From: Bacillota bacterium
Lineage (GTDB): Bacteria; Bacillota; Clostridia; Peptostreptococcales; Anaerovoracaceae
NCBI GenBank assembly: GCA_017394515.1
Contig: JAFPXY010000029.1
Coordinates: forward strand, 23,130-87,129
Length of the DNA: 64,000 nt
Direction of reading: 5' to 3'
This document shows, in pieces, positions 41,423 to 49,483 of the stretch. The notes below the pieces were generated by a model, which did not search any database, was not told the origin of the DNA, and saw only the letters and a list, made by a program, of their open reading frames with translations. Within the stretch, counting starts at the first letter, position 1; the number at the start of each line of letters is the position of its first letter. A program made the position numbers and the translations under genes.

Positions 41423-44400
41423 ATGCCATACTTCAATATTGTCGCGCAGACAAGTGAAAACACTGTAGTAACTGAATATGAGCCTGTTAAGGCAAAGTCT
41501 GATAGTTATCAAAGTGAGGCTGAACTAGAGAAGGAATTCATTCGTATGCTTACAGAGCAGGGCTATGAATACCTTCAGATTCATGATGAAAAAGATTTGA
41601 TCAATAATATTCGGCTTCAGTTGGAGAAACTCAACAAGTACCAGTTTTCAGATAATGAGTGGGTTCGCTTCTTTTCTGATAGTATTGCCAATCAGAACGA
41701 AGGGCATGTTGAGAAGACTCGCAAGATCCAGGAAGATCATGTTCAGGTATTAAAGAGGGACGATGGCACCAGTAAGAACATCACTCTTATAGACAAGAAG
41801 AACGTTCACAATAACTATCTGCAGGTAATTAATCAGTATGCTATCAGCCAGGCGCAGGGAGCCAAGCATGATAATCGTTATGATGTTACGGTTCTTGTAA
41901 ATGGTTTGCCCTTGGTTCATATTGAACTGAAAAGAAGAGGTGTGCCTATCCGTGAGGCGTTTAATCAGATCGATCGCTATGAACGCGATTCTTTCTGGGC
42001 CGGAAGCGGCTTATATAACTATGTCCAGATATTTGTTATCAGCAACGGTACTAATACCAAATACTATTCAAACAGCACCAGATACAATGCCATCAAGGAT
42101 CATAAGAATGGTGTTGTTAAGAAAGAAAAGACTTCTAATAGTTTTGAGTTCACTTCATACTGGGCAGATGCCAAGAATGTTGTGATTCCTGATTTGGTGG
42201 ACTTCACCAGAACATTTTTTGCGAGACACACGGTCCTTAACCTTCTGACTAAGTACTGCATTTTCACTTCTGAAAATGTGCTGATGGTCATGAGACCGTA
42301 TCAGATAACGGCGACAGAACGTATACTTAACAGAATTGAAATAGCCACCAATTACAAGAAATACGGCAGTGTAGCCGGAGGCGGCTATATTTGGCATACC
42401 ACAGGTTCCGGTAAAACGCTTACTTCGTTTAAGGCAGCAAGATTGGCAACCAATCTGCCATACATTGACAAAGTGCTGTTTGTCGTAGACCGTAAGGATC
42501 TGGACTACCAGACTATGAAAGAATACGACCGCTTCGAGAAAGGTGCTGCAAACAGTAACACTTCCACCGCCATACTTAAGAAACAACTTGAGAATGATGA
42601 CTGCAGGATCATTATAACTACGATCCAGAAGCTTTCTACATTCATCAAGAAGAATCCTGTGCATGATGTATATCAGAAGCATGTAGTAATCATATTCGAT
42701 GAATGTCACCGTTCGCAGTTTGGAGATATGCATACAGCTATAGTTAAGAGCTTTAAGAAATATCATCTTTTCGGCTTTACAGGCACTCCGATATTTGCAG
42801 AAAATGCCGGCGCTTACAAGAATCCACAGTTCTTTACTACTGAGCAGACCTTTGGCGACCAGCTCCATACTTACACAATTGTAAATGCTATAAACGATAA
42901 GAATGTTCTTCCGTTTAAGGTGGACTATATCAAGACCATGGACTATAACCCGGACATTGATGACGAAGAAGTCTGGGACATAGACCGTGAAAAAGCCTTT
43001 ATGGCACCTCAGAGGATTTCGCTGGTTACAGAATATATACTGAATCATTTTGATCAGAAGACATACAGAGGAAACAAAACCTTTGTCTTCAATGCGCTAA
43101 CAAATATTTCTGATGTGGCTTCCGGAAGCAACGGAGCCGTGGAAGAGATAAAGCAAAAGCAGAGGATCAACGGTTTCAATTCTATTCTTTGTGTTGCCTC
43201 AGTGTCTATGGCAAAACTGTATTATGAAGAGTTTAAAAAACAGATGGTCGCAGACCCGAAAAAGGCTTTAAGAATAGCGACGATATATAGCTATGGAGCC
43301 AATGAGGCAGAAGCAGACGGAATACTGTACGAAGAGAATTCCGAGGATACATCTGCACTTGATAAGACATCCAGAGACTTTTTGGATATGGCCATAAAGG
43401 ACTACAATGAGATGTTCCATACTAATTATTCTACTGATGGAGACAGATTCCAGAACTATTACAAGGACGTTTCCCTCAGGATGAAGAACAAGGAATTGGA
43501 CATGCTCATCGTAGTTAACATGTTCCTTACTGGATTTGACGCTACTACTCTCAATACTCTGTGGGTCGATAAGAATCTGAAGATGCATGGATTGATTCAG
43601 GCCTTCAGCCGCACCAACAGAATCCTTAACAGCATCAAAACTTTCGGAAACATAGTTTGCTTCAGAAATCTGCAGAAGCGCGTTGATGATGCAATAGCTT
43701 TATTCGGCGATGAGAATGCTTCTGGAATCGTATTGATGCAAACCTTCAAAGACTATTATTACGGTTACATCGGAGCTGATGATAAGAATCATCCGGGATA
43801 TGTAGATCTTATAGAAGACCTCCTGAATAATTTCCCGCTGACAGTACCGCAGATAATAGGGGAAAAGAAGCAGAAAGAATTCATAGCTTTGTTTGGTGCT
43901 ATTCTTCGTATGAGAAATATATTGTCTTCATTTGATGAGTTTGAGGGCAAAGAAATCCTTTCTGAAAGAGAACTTCAGGATTATCTGGGCAGGTATCAGG
44001 ATCTTCGAGATGAGTGGAAGAATAAAAAAGTAGGTGACAAGGAAGACATCAACGATGATATTATCTTTGAAGTAGAACTTATAAAACAGATTGAAATTAA
44101 TATCGACTACATTTTGCTTCTTGTAAAGAAGTACCATGACAGTCATTGCCAGGATAAAGAAGTTCTTATTACCATAAGAAAAGCTGTAGATGCTTCCCCC
44201 GAACTCAGAAGCAAAAAGGCTTTAATTGAGACTTTCATTGCTGGTATAAACGATATTGACGATGTTATGATCGAGTGGAGAGCCTTTGTTTCAGAGGAAC
44301 GTGAGCGTCAACTTATGAAAATTGTCAAAGAAGAGAATCTTAAAGAAGATGAGACTCGTAAATATCTTGAAGACTGCTTTAGAAATGGTGAAATCAAGAC

Positions 44401-44650
44401 AACAGGAACTGACTTAGACAAGATAATGCCTCCAGTTTCCAGATTCGGCGGAGGAGACAGAACCGCAAAGAAGCAGTCGATAATAGATAAGCTTAAAGCA
44501 TTCTTTGAGAGATTCTTCGGTATTGGAGATTCCAAGTTTACTAACAAAGAAGCAGATGTATATGAGTTTAACCCTGTTCCATTAGGTAAAGTGGCAGAAG
44601 AACCCAACACAGAGACAACAGAGTATTCTGAATCTAAAGATTTATCATAA
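41423..44650 (+). CDS. hsdR: Type I restriction-modification system endonuclease/translocase subunit
   Basis: The 1075-residue subunit cuts DNA after ATP-driven translocation. The N-terminal nuclease domain (residues about 60-260) has the PD-(D/E)xK core in YDVTVLVNGLPLVHIELKRRG. The SF2 helicase part has Walker A TTGSGKT near residue 327, DECH at 426-429 (FDECHRSQFG), the motif FGFTGTPIF and motif VI AFSRTNRILN. The C-terminal 200 residues are helical and bind the methylase core. All expected parts are present without frameshift. Codon and base use are AT-richer than in the flanking genes, as in hsdS. Confidence 0.95.
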   Translation: MPYFNIVAQTSENTVVTEYEPVKAKSDSYQSEAELEKEFIRMLTEQGYEYLQIHDEKDLINNIRLQLEKLNKYQFSDNEWVRFFSDSIANQNEGHVEKTRKIQEDHVQVLKRDDGTSKNITLIDKKNVHNNYLQVINQYAISQAQGAKHDNRYDVTVLVNGLPLVHIELKRRGVPIREAFNQIDRYERDSFWAGSGLYNYVQIFVISNGTNTKYYSNSTRYNAIKDHKNGVVKKEKTSNSFEFTSYWADAKNVVIPDLVDFTRTFFARHTVLNLLTKYCIFTSENVLMVMRPYQITATERILNRIEIATNYKKYGSVAGGGYIWHTTGSGKTLTSFKAARLATNLPYIDKVLFVVDRKDLDYQTMKEYDRFEKGAANSNTSTAILKKQLENDDCRIIITTIQKLSTFIKKNPVHDVYQKHVVIIFDECHRSQFGDMHTAIVKSFKKYHLFGFTGTPIFAENAGAYKNPQFFTTEQTFGDQLHTYTIVNAINDKNVLPFKVDYIKTMDYNPDIDDEEVWDIDREKAFMAPQRISLVTEYILNHFDQKTYRGNKTFVFNALTNISDVASGSNGAVEEIKQKQRINGFNSILCVASVSMAKLYYEEFKKQMVADPKKALRIATIYSYGANEAEADGILYEENSEDTSALDKTSRDFLDMAIKDYNEMFHTNYSTDGDRFQNYYKDVSLRMKNKELDMLIVVNMFLTGFDATTLNTLWVDKNLKMHGLIQAFSRTNRILNSIKTFGNIVCFRNLQKRVDDAIALFGDENASGIVLMQTFKDYYYGYIGADDKNHPGYVDLIEDLLNNFPLTVPQIIGEKKQKEFIALFGAILRMRNILSSFDEFEGKEILSERELQDYLGRYQDLRDEWKNKKVGDKEDINDDIIFEVELIKQIEINIDYILLLVKKYHDSHCQDKEVLITIRKAVDASPELRSKKALIETFIAGINDIDDVMIEWRAFVSEERERQLMKIVKEENLKEDETRKYLEDCFRNGEIKTTGTDLDKIMPPVSRFGGGDRTAKKQSIIDKLKAFFERFFGIGDSKFTNKEADVYEFNPVPLGKVAEEPNTETTEYSESKDLS

Positions 44651-44681
44651 AGAAATAATTGTGGGAATATAAATTGGGTGA

Positions 44682-44710
44682 ATATATTATACAAAGATAT
44701 ATTATACAAA
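44682..44710 (+). repeat. Tandem 15-base AT-rich direct repeat
   Basis: ATATATTATACAAA occurs at 44682-44695 and at 44697-44710, one base apart. It lies in the 143-base gap after hsdR. It contains TATTATA-like boxes and may hold a promoter for the zinc-ribbon gene, but no clear -35 box is visible. Confidence 0.5.
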
Positions 44711-44793
44711 TGGTAATGTGAGAGAAGAGAAACCAGATTATATAAATATTTAAGTAGAACTAAAGATATTTTATTTCAGAAAGGCACCCTACA

Positions 44794-45012
44794 ATGATCA
44801 AATGCAATAATTGCGGCCATATCTTTGATGGCTATAACGATGATGAATGCCCACACTGCGGGAGCGATGACTTAGTTGAAGTCGAGCTTAGAGAGGACGT
44901 TGTTGACTTCGTGCGTAATGGCGATATCCCTGATGACTATACTGAAGATGACTATCAGTATGACTCGGATATAATCAATAATATGTATGACATTATAGTA
45001 AACGGAAAGTAA
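44794..45012 (+). CDS. Small acidic zinc-ribbon protein
   Basis: The 72-residue protein starts with a rubredoxin-like zinc ribbon, CNNCGHIFDGYNDDECPHCGS (CxxC at residues 4-7 and CxxC 13 residues later), followed by a very acidic helix-rich tail. No family or function can be named. It follows the restriction-modification operon but has no demonstrated link to it; GAAAGG precedes the ATG. Confidence 0.72.
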   Translation: MIKCNNCGHIFDGYNDDECPHCGSDDLVEVELREDVVDFVRNGDIPDDYTEDDYQYDSDIINNMYDIIVNGK

Positions 45013-45036
45013 AAGGATAGAAAAGGAGGCGAGATT

Positions 45037-45696
45037 ATGCAAATGCAATTCATTTTAATTATAATTTTTGTGGTGTTAGCTGTGGTGTTTTTTGCGCTTA
45101 CCATGTCCAGGCAGAGGTACAAGGAACCCGGAGCTGGGATTGATTACAGAAACGTGGAGCAGTATGGCGAGCCGATTAAGAGCCTGTACACCTCGACGAA
45201 GGTTTTTACGCTGCATCATCGCATCGATATCACGGACGGTGAGGGCAACGTGGCATACAGGGCTGAGACTCAGTTCCCATCCATTCATGACAAGACAGAC
45301 ATATATAATGCTAATAACGTCCATATAGCGCATATGGAGCGTAAACTCCTCACGTTCCATGAGATCCACTATATCGATATGGAGGATGGAACTCATTTCA
45401 CCTTGTCCAACGAGATCTTCCATATTATCAGGGATGTTACCAATATCGAAGGTCTTGGATGGATCCTGGAGGGCAATTTTTTGCAGCTGAACTTTACCAT
45501 TAAGGACGCTGACGGAAGCCTTATCGCTCTGGTAAGCCAGAAGCTCATCTCCCTTCATGATAAGTACGCCGTGGATATCTACAACGTCAAGCATGAGGAG
45601 AAGGTAGTAGCGATATTGGTGGCTTTGCAGCATATGATCGCTGACAGGAACGCAGCGTCATCCAGCGGCGGTGCAAGTGCATCTTCATCCAATTGA
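45037..45696 (+). CDS. LURP-one-related (tubby-like fold) protein with N-terminal membrane helix
   Basis: The 219-residue protein has one N-terminal hydrophobic helix (residues about 5-22) and a domain like the YxjI/LURP-one family: KVFTLHHRIDITDGEGNVAY, IHDKTDIYNANNVHIAHMER and WILEGNFLQLNFTI. The tubby-like fold binds phospholipids in some relatives; bacterial roles are not settled. The C-terminus is a Ser/Gly/Ala-rich tail. AAAGGAGG precedes the ATG. Confidence 0.78.
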   Translation: MQMQFILIIIFVVLAVVFFALTMSRQRYKEPGAGIDYRNVEQYGEPIKSLYTSTKVFTLHHRIDITDGEGNVAYRAETQFPSIHDKTDIYNANNVHIAHMERKLLTFHEIHYIDMEDGTHFTLSNEIFHIIRDVTNIEGLGWILEGNFLQLNFTIKDADGSLIALVSQKLISLHDKYAVDIYNVKHEEKVVAILVALQHMIADRNAASSSGGASASSSN

Positions 45697-45719
45697 TCAG
45701 GCCCATAAGTATATAAAAC

Positions 45720-45748
45720 TTGTGTTAGCGGTTGTTTTTTGATATAAT
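45720..45748 (+). promoter_or_regulatory. Promoter of a lipoprotein gene
   Basis: TTGTGT (45720-45725), 17 bases, and TATAAT (45743-45748), 58 bases before the lipoprotein start. Confidence 0.65.
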
Positions 45749-45806
45749 ATATGTCGATTTGACACAACTGTGTGTACTTAAAAGACAAATAACGGAGGAA
45801 AGCAAT

Positions 45807-46205
45807 ATGAAAAAGGTATTAGTATTAGTACTCATCTTAGCTCTTACTTGTGTATTTATGGCAGCTTGCGGCGGAAATAGCGGCGGAAGCAGCGACGGTG
45901 GCGACGCTGAGGGCGAACCTTCCATAGTTGGCGTATGGTCATATTCCGATGACGAAAACGGTATTGGCGCTACTTACGATCTGAAGGACGACGGAACCGG
46001 CACATATACCATGATAGTTGGTGAAGAGGAAGTAACCTATGAACTCAAGTATGAGGTAAACGAAGGTCACCTTCTCGTGACATATGTCAATAACGACACT
46101 TTCTCAGAGGACGACGTATTTGACAGCGAATTCAGCTTCCAGGATGCAAACACCATGATCGTTAAGGATTCCTTTGGTGAGGAAATGACCTTTGTAAGAC
46201 AGTAA
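45807..46205 (+). CDS. Small lipoprotein with lipocalin-like domain
   Basis: The 132-residue protein has a lipoprotein signal with lipobox FMAAC (Cys near residue 20), a Gly/Ser/Asp-rich linker, and a beta-rich domain (VGVWSYSDDENGIGATYDL, GTGTYTMIVGEEEVTYEL, EMTFVRQ) like the small DUF5640/lipocalin-like lipoproteins of Clostridia. Its ligand is unknown. The ATG follows ACGGAGG; longer in-frame starts upstream lie across the promoter. A terminator closes the gene. Confidence 0.8.
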   Translation: MKKVLVLVLILALTCVFMAACGGNSGGSSDGGDAEGEPSIVGVWSYSDDENGIGATYDLKDDGTGTYTMIVGEEEVTYELKYEVNEGHLLVTYVNNDTFSEDDVFDSEFSFQDANTMIVKDSFGEEMTFVRQ

Positions 46206-46229
46206 AAGTATATATAAGCATATGAAATT

Positions 46230-46256
46230 GACCGGCTTATGCCGGTCTTTTCTTTG
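46230..46256 (+). terminator. Rho-independent terminator
   Basis: GACCGGC (46230-46236) and GCCGGTC (46241-46247) form a seven-base-pair stem with a TTAT loop, followed by TTTTCTTT. Confidence 0.85.
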
Positions 46257-46258
46257 GA

Positions 46259-46287
46259 TTGACTAGAGGGCTTCTCACCAGTATAAT
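46259..46287 (+). promoter_or_regulatory. Promoter that appears to start transcription at the ATG of the VanY gene
   Basis: TTGACT (46259-46264), 17 bases, and TATAAT (46282-46287). The usual start point seven bases after the -10 box is 46294, the A of the start codon. No ribosome site lies between. The resulting mRNA would be leaderless. Confidence 0.75.
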
Positions 46288-46293
46288 GAACTC

Positions 46294-47820
46294 ATGAAAA
46301 AAATATTCATCGCATTAATAACAATTATCATAGCCCTTGCATTCGTCGGTTGTGCTCTCTTCGGGATCAAGATCGACACTTCCTCCTGGGTGAATCATGA
46401 GCTGGGGGATACCGGCATTACCATCATGCTTCCGGAGGACATGGATGAGACGAAGGGAGAAGGACAGGGCATAGCCTTGGCTAATGAAGAGATTCGCATG
46501 AATCTCGCCTGGACGGACGACATCTATCCGGACATTGAGACTATGGATGCTCACGTGGGTCAGAGTGATGAGATCCTTACGGAGATCGTCATGGTAAACG
46601 ATGCTGAGCTGGTGCTTATCGCAGATGGTGAAGAAGGCAAGAGGGCAGAGTATTACGGAATCGGAACTAAGGGAGACACCTTCCGACTGCTATTGGAGAC
46701 TGCAGAAGATGCTGACGAGAAGCACGCTAAGGCGGTTCTCGCTAAGATCTCAGAAACCATTTGCATAGAGCCGGAGGCGACTTCGAATTCTACGACTAAT
46801 GATGAGTTCAAGGCGCCGACATCCAGTACAAATCCTATGGTTCTGGTGAACGAAAGAACAGACCTTCCCGGCAACTGGGCTAAGGGACTTACTCTGGTGA
46901 ACATTCCGAATTCCAGGGGCGAGATGCTCCAGGTGGATCTAACGGCGGGCAGGGCTTTCATCAAGCTCAAACATGCCCTTCATGAAGAGGGCATAGATAT
47001 CGAAGCCGGCGCTTGCTATGACAAGAGTGGCTTGGATCATCCTGAACATGAGACCGGTCTGGCACTTGATCTGTATCTTTTGAAGGATGGTGAGGAAGCC
47101 ACCGGTAAGAACAAGACCGAGTGGGCCAAGGTCCAGGAGAAGCTGGCGGACTATGGCTTCATCTTAAGATACCCTAAGGGCGGGGAGTACTATACAGGCT
47201 GTGAATATATGCCTCAACACATCCGCTACGTGGGTAAGAAGGTCGCAAAAAAGATCTATAAGAAGGGTATCACTCTGGAAGAGTACCTGGGCAAAGATCC
47301 GGCCTCCATCGATTATCTTTTGCTGGTCAACAAGGAGCACGCCATGCCCGAGGGCTGGGAGGATAAGATCCAGCTCACATATATGGTAAATAACGTGGGC
47401 GACAGGATCGGCGTGGAGCGCATTACCTACGAGGCTTATCTGAAGCTTAAGGCGGCGCTCTTAAAGGACGGCGTCCACACTGACATAAATATGGCATATC
47501 GCTCGGTGCAGGATCAGATTGATCTGGCAGCGGAGTTTACTGTTAAGTACGGCCCTGAATACGGGGAGAACTACGTGGCCGTGCCGGGATACTCCGAGCA
47601 CCACACGGGCCTTGCCATCGATCTTTATCTGGAATCCGTGGATGCTTGGGCGAAGATAGCAGCCAGGCTTCCGGAATTCGGATTCATTCTGCGCTATCCT
47701 TTAGGCAAGGAAGACATCACAGGTTATAGTTACGAGCCCTGGCACATCCGCTACGTTGGTAAGGATGCTGCCAAGGAAATAGCAAAGAAAAATCTCGCCC
47801 TGGAGGAATACGTAGGGTGA
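46294..47820 (+). CDS. Lipoprotein with two VanY-type D,D-carboxypeptidase domains, the first degenerate
   Basis: The 508-residue protein has a lipoprotein signal (ALAFVGCALFG, Cys near residue 20), an N-terminal domain (residues about 25-165), and two VanY/M15 domains. The second (residues about 350-508) has MAYRSVQDQ, SEHHTGLAIDL with zinc ligands His and Asp, and EPWHIRYVG with catalytic Glu and ligand His. The first (about 185-345) keeps HPEHETGLALDL and PQHIRYVG but has lost the catalytic Glu (Met in its place) and the YRS motif. It probably trims cell-wall stem peptides through domain two, with domain one as a binding module. The promoter position implies a leaderless transcript. Confidence 0.88.
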   Translation: MKKIFIALITIIIALAFVGCALFGIKIDTSSWVNHELGDTGITIMLPEDMDETKGEGQGIALANEEIRMNLAWTDDIYPDIETMDAHVGQSDEILTEIVMVNDAELVLIADGEEGKRAEYYGIGTKGDTFRLLLETAEDADEKHAKAVLAKISETICIEPEATSNSTTNDEFKAPTSSTNPMVLVNERTDLPGNWAKGLTLVNIPNSRGEMLQVDLTAGRAFIKLKHALHEEGIDIEAGACYDKSGLDHPEHETGLALDLYLLKDGEEATGKNKTEWAKVQEKLADYGFILRYPKGGEYYTGCEYMPQHIRYVGKKVAKKIYKKGITLEEYLGKDPASIDYLLLVNKEHAMPEGWEDKIQLTYMVNNVGDRIGVERITYEAYLKLKAALLKDGVHTDINMAYRSVQDQIDLAAEFTVKYGPEYGENYVAVPGYSEHHTGLAIDLYLESVDAWAKIAARLPEFGFILRYPLGKEDITGYSYEPWHIRYVGKDAAKEIAKKNLALEEYVG

Positions 47821-47829
47821 TATCAGTAA

Positions 47830-49044
47830 ATGAAGGAAGTTCTTTTCAAACAAAAGCATATGCCCATGGGCTTTCTCGCCGTGTGGATGATGGTGATCAC
47901 GACCATCCAGTGGATCATGCTGGATCTGTATCTGCCTGCGCTGCCCATTCTCGTGGATGAATTCGGCGTGACCGAGGGCGAGCTCAACGTCAGCTTAAAC
48001 ACAGGCATCATCGCCTGTGCAGTGGCGACCATAATCGGCGGCACTTTGTCCGACCGTTTCGGACGCAAGCTGGTGATGGTGGCTGGAATGCTTTTGGGAA
48101 TAATCGGAAACCTGTTCTGCGGGCTGTCCAACGGCGTTTTCATGCTTTGCGTCTTTAGAGGCGTGGCGGGCTTCGGTTCCGGCGTCGTGGACACGGTGGC
48201 CATGGCCATCCTGAAGGACAGCTTTACCGGTAAGCGCTTCCAAAAGAATATGACCATCCTGCAGGCGGTGGCCGCGGTGGGACCCATCTTCGGCCCCGGG
48301 CTGGGAGCTTTTCTCATCAATATGGGCTCCTGGAGATTGATATTCTTCATCCTGGCAGGATCAGTTCTAATCACACTGCTGCCCATATTTTTCTACACAG
48401 AGACTTTGCCTCCCGAAAACAGATTCAGCAATAGATTCAGCGACATCGCTAAGGAAGCTGTGCAGATCTCTAAGACTCCGGCCTTCAGCCTTTACCTTGG
48501 AATAATCGCCTTCCTGACCATACCGGTATGGTCCTACGTGGCTGTAAGTTCATATATTTTCATAGACGATTTCGGAGTGGGCAATACAGGCTACGGCATT
48601 TACTATGCCGTGGGAACGGTCTTCTCCGTGGTGGCGCCTTTCATATACCTGGCTCTGGCCAAAAAACTCACGAGCCGTATGATCACACGGGTGACTCTCG
48701 TGCTCATGCTGGCAAGCGGGATAATGTTTTTGACCATCGGAGAGATAAGCCCCGTGCTGCTGATTCTTTGCGTCGTGCCTATGTACGTCTCGGAGGGTAT
48801 CATCAGACCCATGGGGCTGGTGATTTTGCTTGAGGAGTACAGTTACGTGGCCGGCACTGCCAGCGCCCTCATGGAGTTCGTGGTAAATATCGTGGGCGCC
48901 ATTGGTACTGCCATCGCGACCATTGGCTGGACTTCCATGACCCACGGAACGGGCGTCATAACCATGGGCTGTGTCATCGTCGCAGGCGCTTGCTGGGCGA
49001 TAATATGCGCCAGAGGCTATCTCAAGAAGAGATTGGATGTGTAA
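47830..49044 (+). CDS. MFS multidrug exporter (Bcr/CflA type)
   Basis: The 404-residue membrane protein has 12 predicted helices. Features of the Bcr/CflA drug-efflux group: MLDLYLPALPILVDEFGV after helix 1, GGTLSDRFGRKLVMVAGML for the loop between helices 2 and 3, and GAGVVDTVAMAI-like helix 5 region (RGVAGFGSGVVDTVAMAIL). It follows the VanY gene by nine bases and so may be co-transcribed. The substrate is unknown. Confidence 0.9.
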   Translation: MKEVLFKQKHMPMGFLAVWMMVITTIQWIMLDLYLPALPILVDEFGVTEGELNVSLNTGIIACAVATIIGGTLSDRFGRKLVMVAGMLLGIIGNLFCGLSNGVFMLCVFRGVAGFGSGVVDTVAMAILKDSFTGKRFQKNMTILQAVAAVGPIFGPGLGAFLINMGSWRLIFFILAGSVLITLLPIFFYTETLPPENRFSNRFSDIAKEAVQISKTPAFSLYLGIIAFLTIPVWSYVAVSSYIFIDDFGVGNTGYGIYYAVGTVFSVVAPFIYLALAKKLTSRMITRVTLVLMLASGIMFLTIGEISPVLLILCVVPMYVSEGIIRPMGLVILLEEYSYVAGTASALMEFVVNIVGAIGTAIATIGWTSMTHGTGVITMGCVIVAGACWAIICARGYLKKRLDV

Positions 49045-49067
49045 TTAAAATACAAGGAAGAATATCG

Positions 49068-49400
49068 ATGAAAACAAAAAGTAAAGCCCTTGAAGCGATC
49101 CGCGAATTCAATAGAGTTATGGACTGGGAGCAGTTCCATACAGCGGAAAATCTGGCTAAATCCATTTCCATCGAAGCCGCAGAGCTCCTGGAGTGCTTCC
49201 AGTGGGACAATAACTATGACCTGGAGGCTACAGCAGAGGAGCTGGCCGATGTCTATTCCTATGTCCTGATGATGGCTGATGAGCTGGACGTGGATCTGGA
49301 GGAGATCACCCTGAAGAAACTGGAGAAGAACAAGGCCAAGTACCCTGTGGAGGAGTTCAAGGGAAGCAGCGCAAAATATAATCAGCTCAAGAAGAAATAA
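49068..49400 (+). CDS. MazG-like nucleotide pyrophosphohydrolase
   Basis: The 110-residue protein is a single-domain MazG-like/dUTPase-type NTP pyrophosphohydrolase that cleaves NTPs to NMPs and pyrophosphate, probably as house cleaning. The metal-binding motifs are SISIEAAELLECFQW and EELADVYSYVLMMADEL, the EExxE...ExxD arrangement of the family. AAGGAAG before ATG 49068 supports the start. It lies 23 bases after the MFS gene. Confidence 0.88.
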   Translation: MKTKSKALEAIREFNRVMDWEQFHTAENLAKSISIEAAELLECFQWDNNYDLEATAEELADVYSYVLMMADELDVDLEEITLKKLEKNKAKYPVEEFKGSSAKYNQLKKK

Positions 49401-49428
49401 ATTCATGGTTTTTGCGAGTCAAAAGGTG

Positions 49429-49437
49429 TGATATAAT
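49429..49437 (+). promoter_or_regulatory. Extended -10 promoter of the radical SAM operon
   Basis: TGATATAAT provides the extended TGnTATAAT element (49429-49437), 46 bases before the start codon. The -35 region is only weakly matched. It shows that the radical SAM/Cys-Ala protein unit has its own promoter. Confidence 0.6.
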
Positions 49438-49483
49438 TATTTAAATACGATATTAGCCTTTGGATTAAAGGAGGATAATAGAC

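Noticed and set aside
42155..43048. Open frame of 297 codons on the - strand
   Set aside because: It is antisense to the hsdR helicase core, with no start signal or domain.
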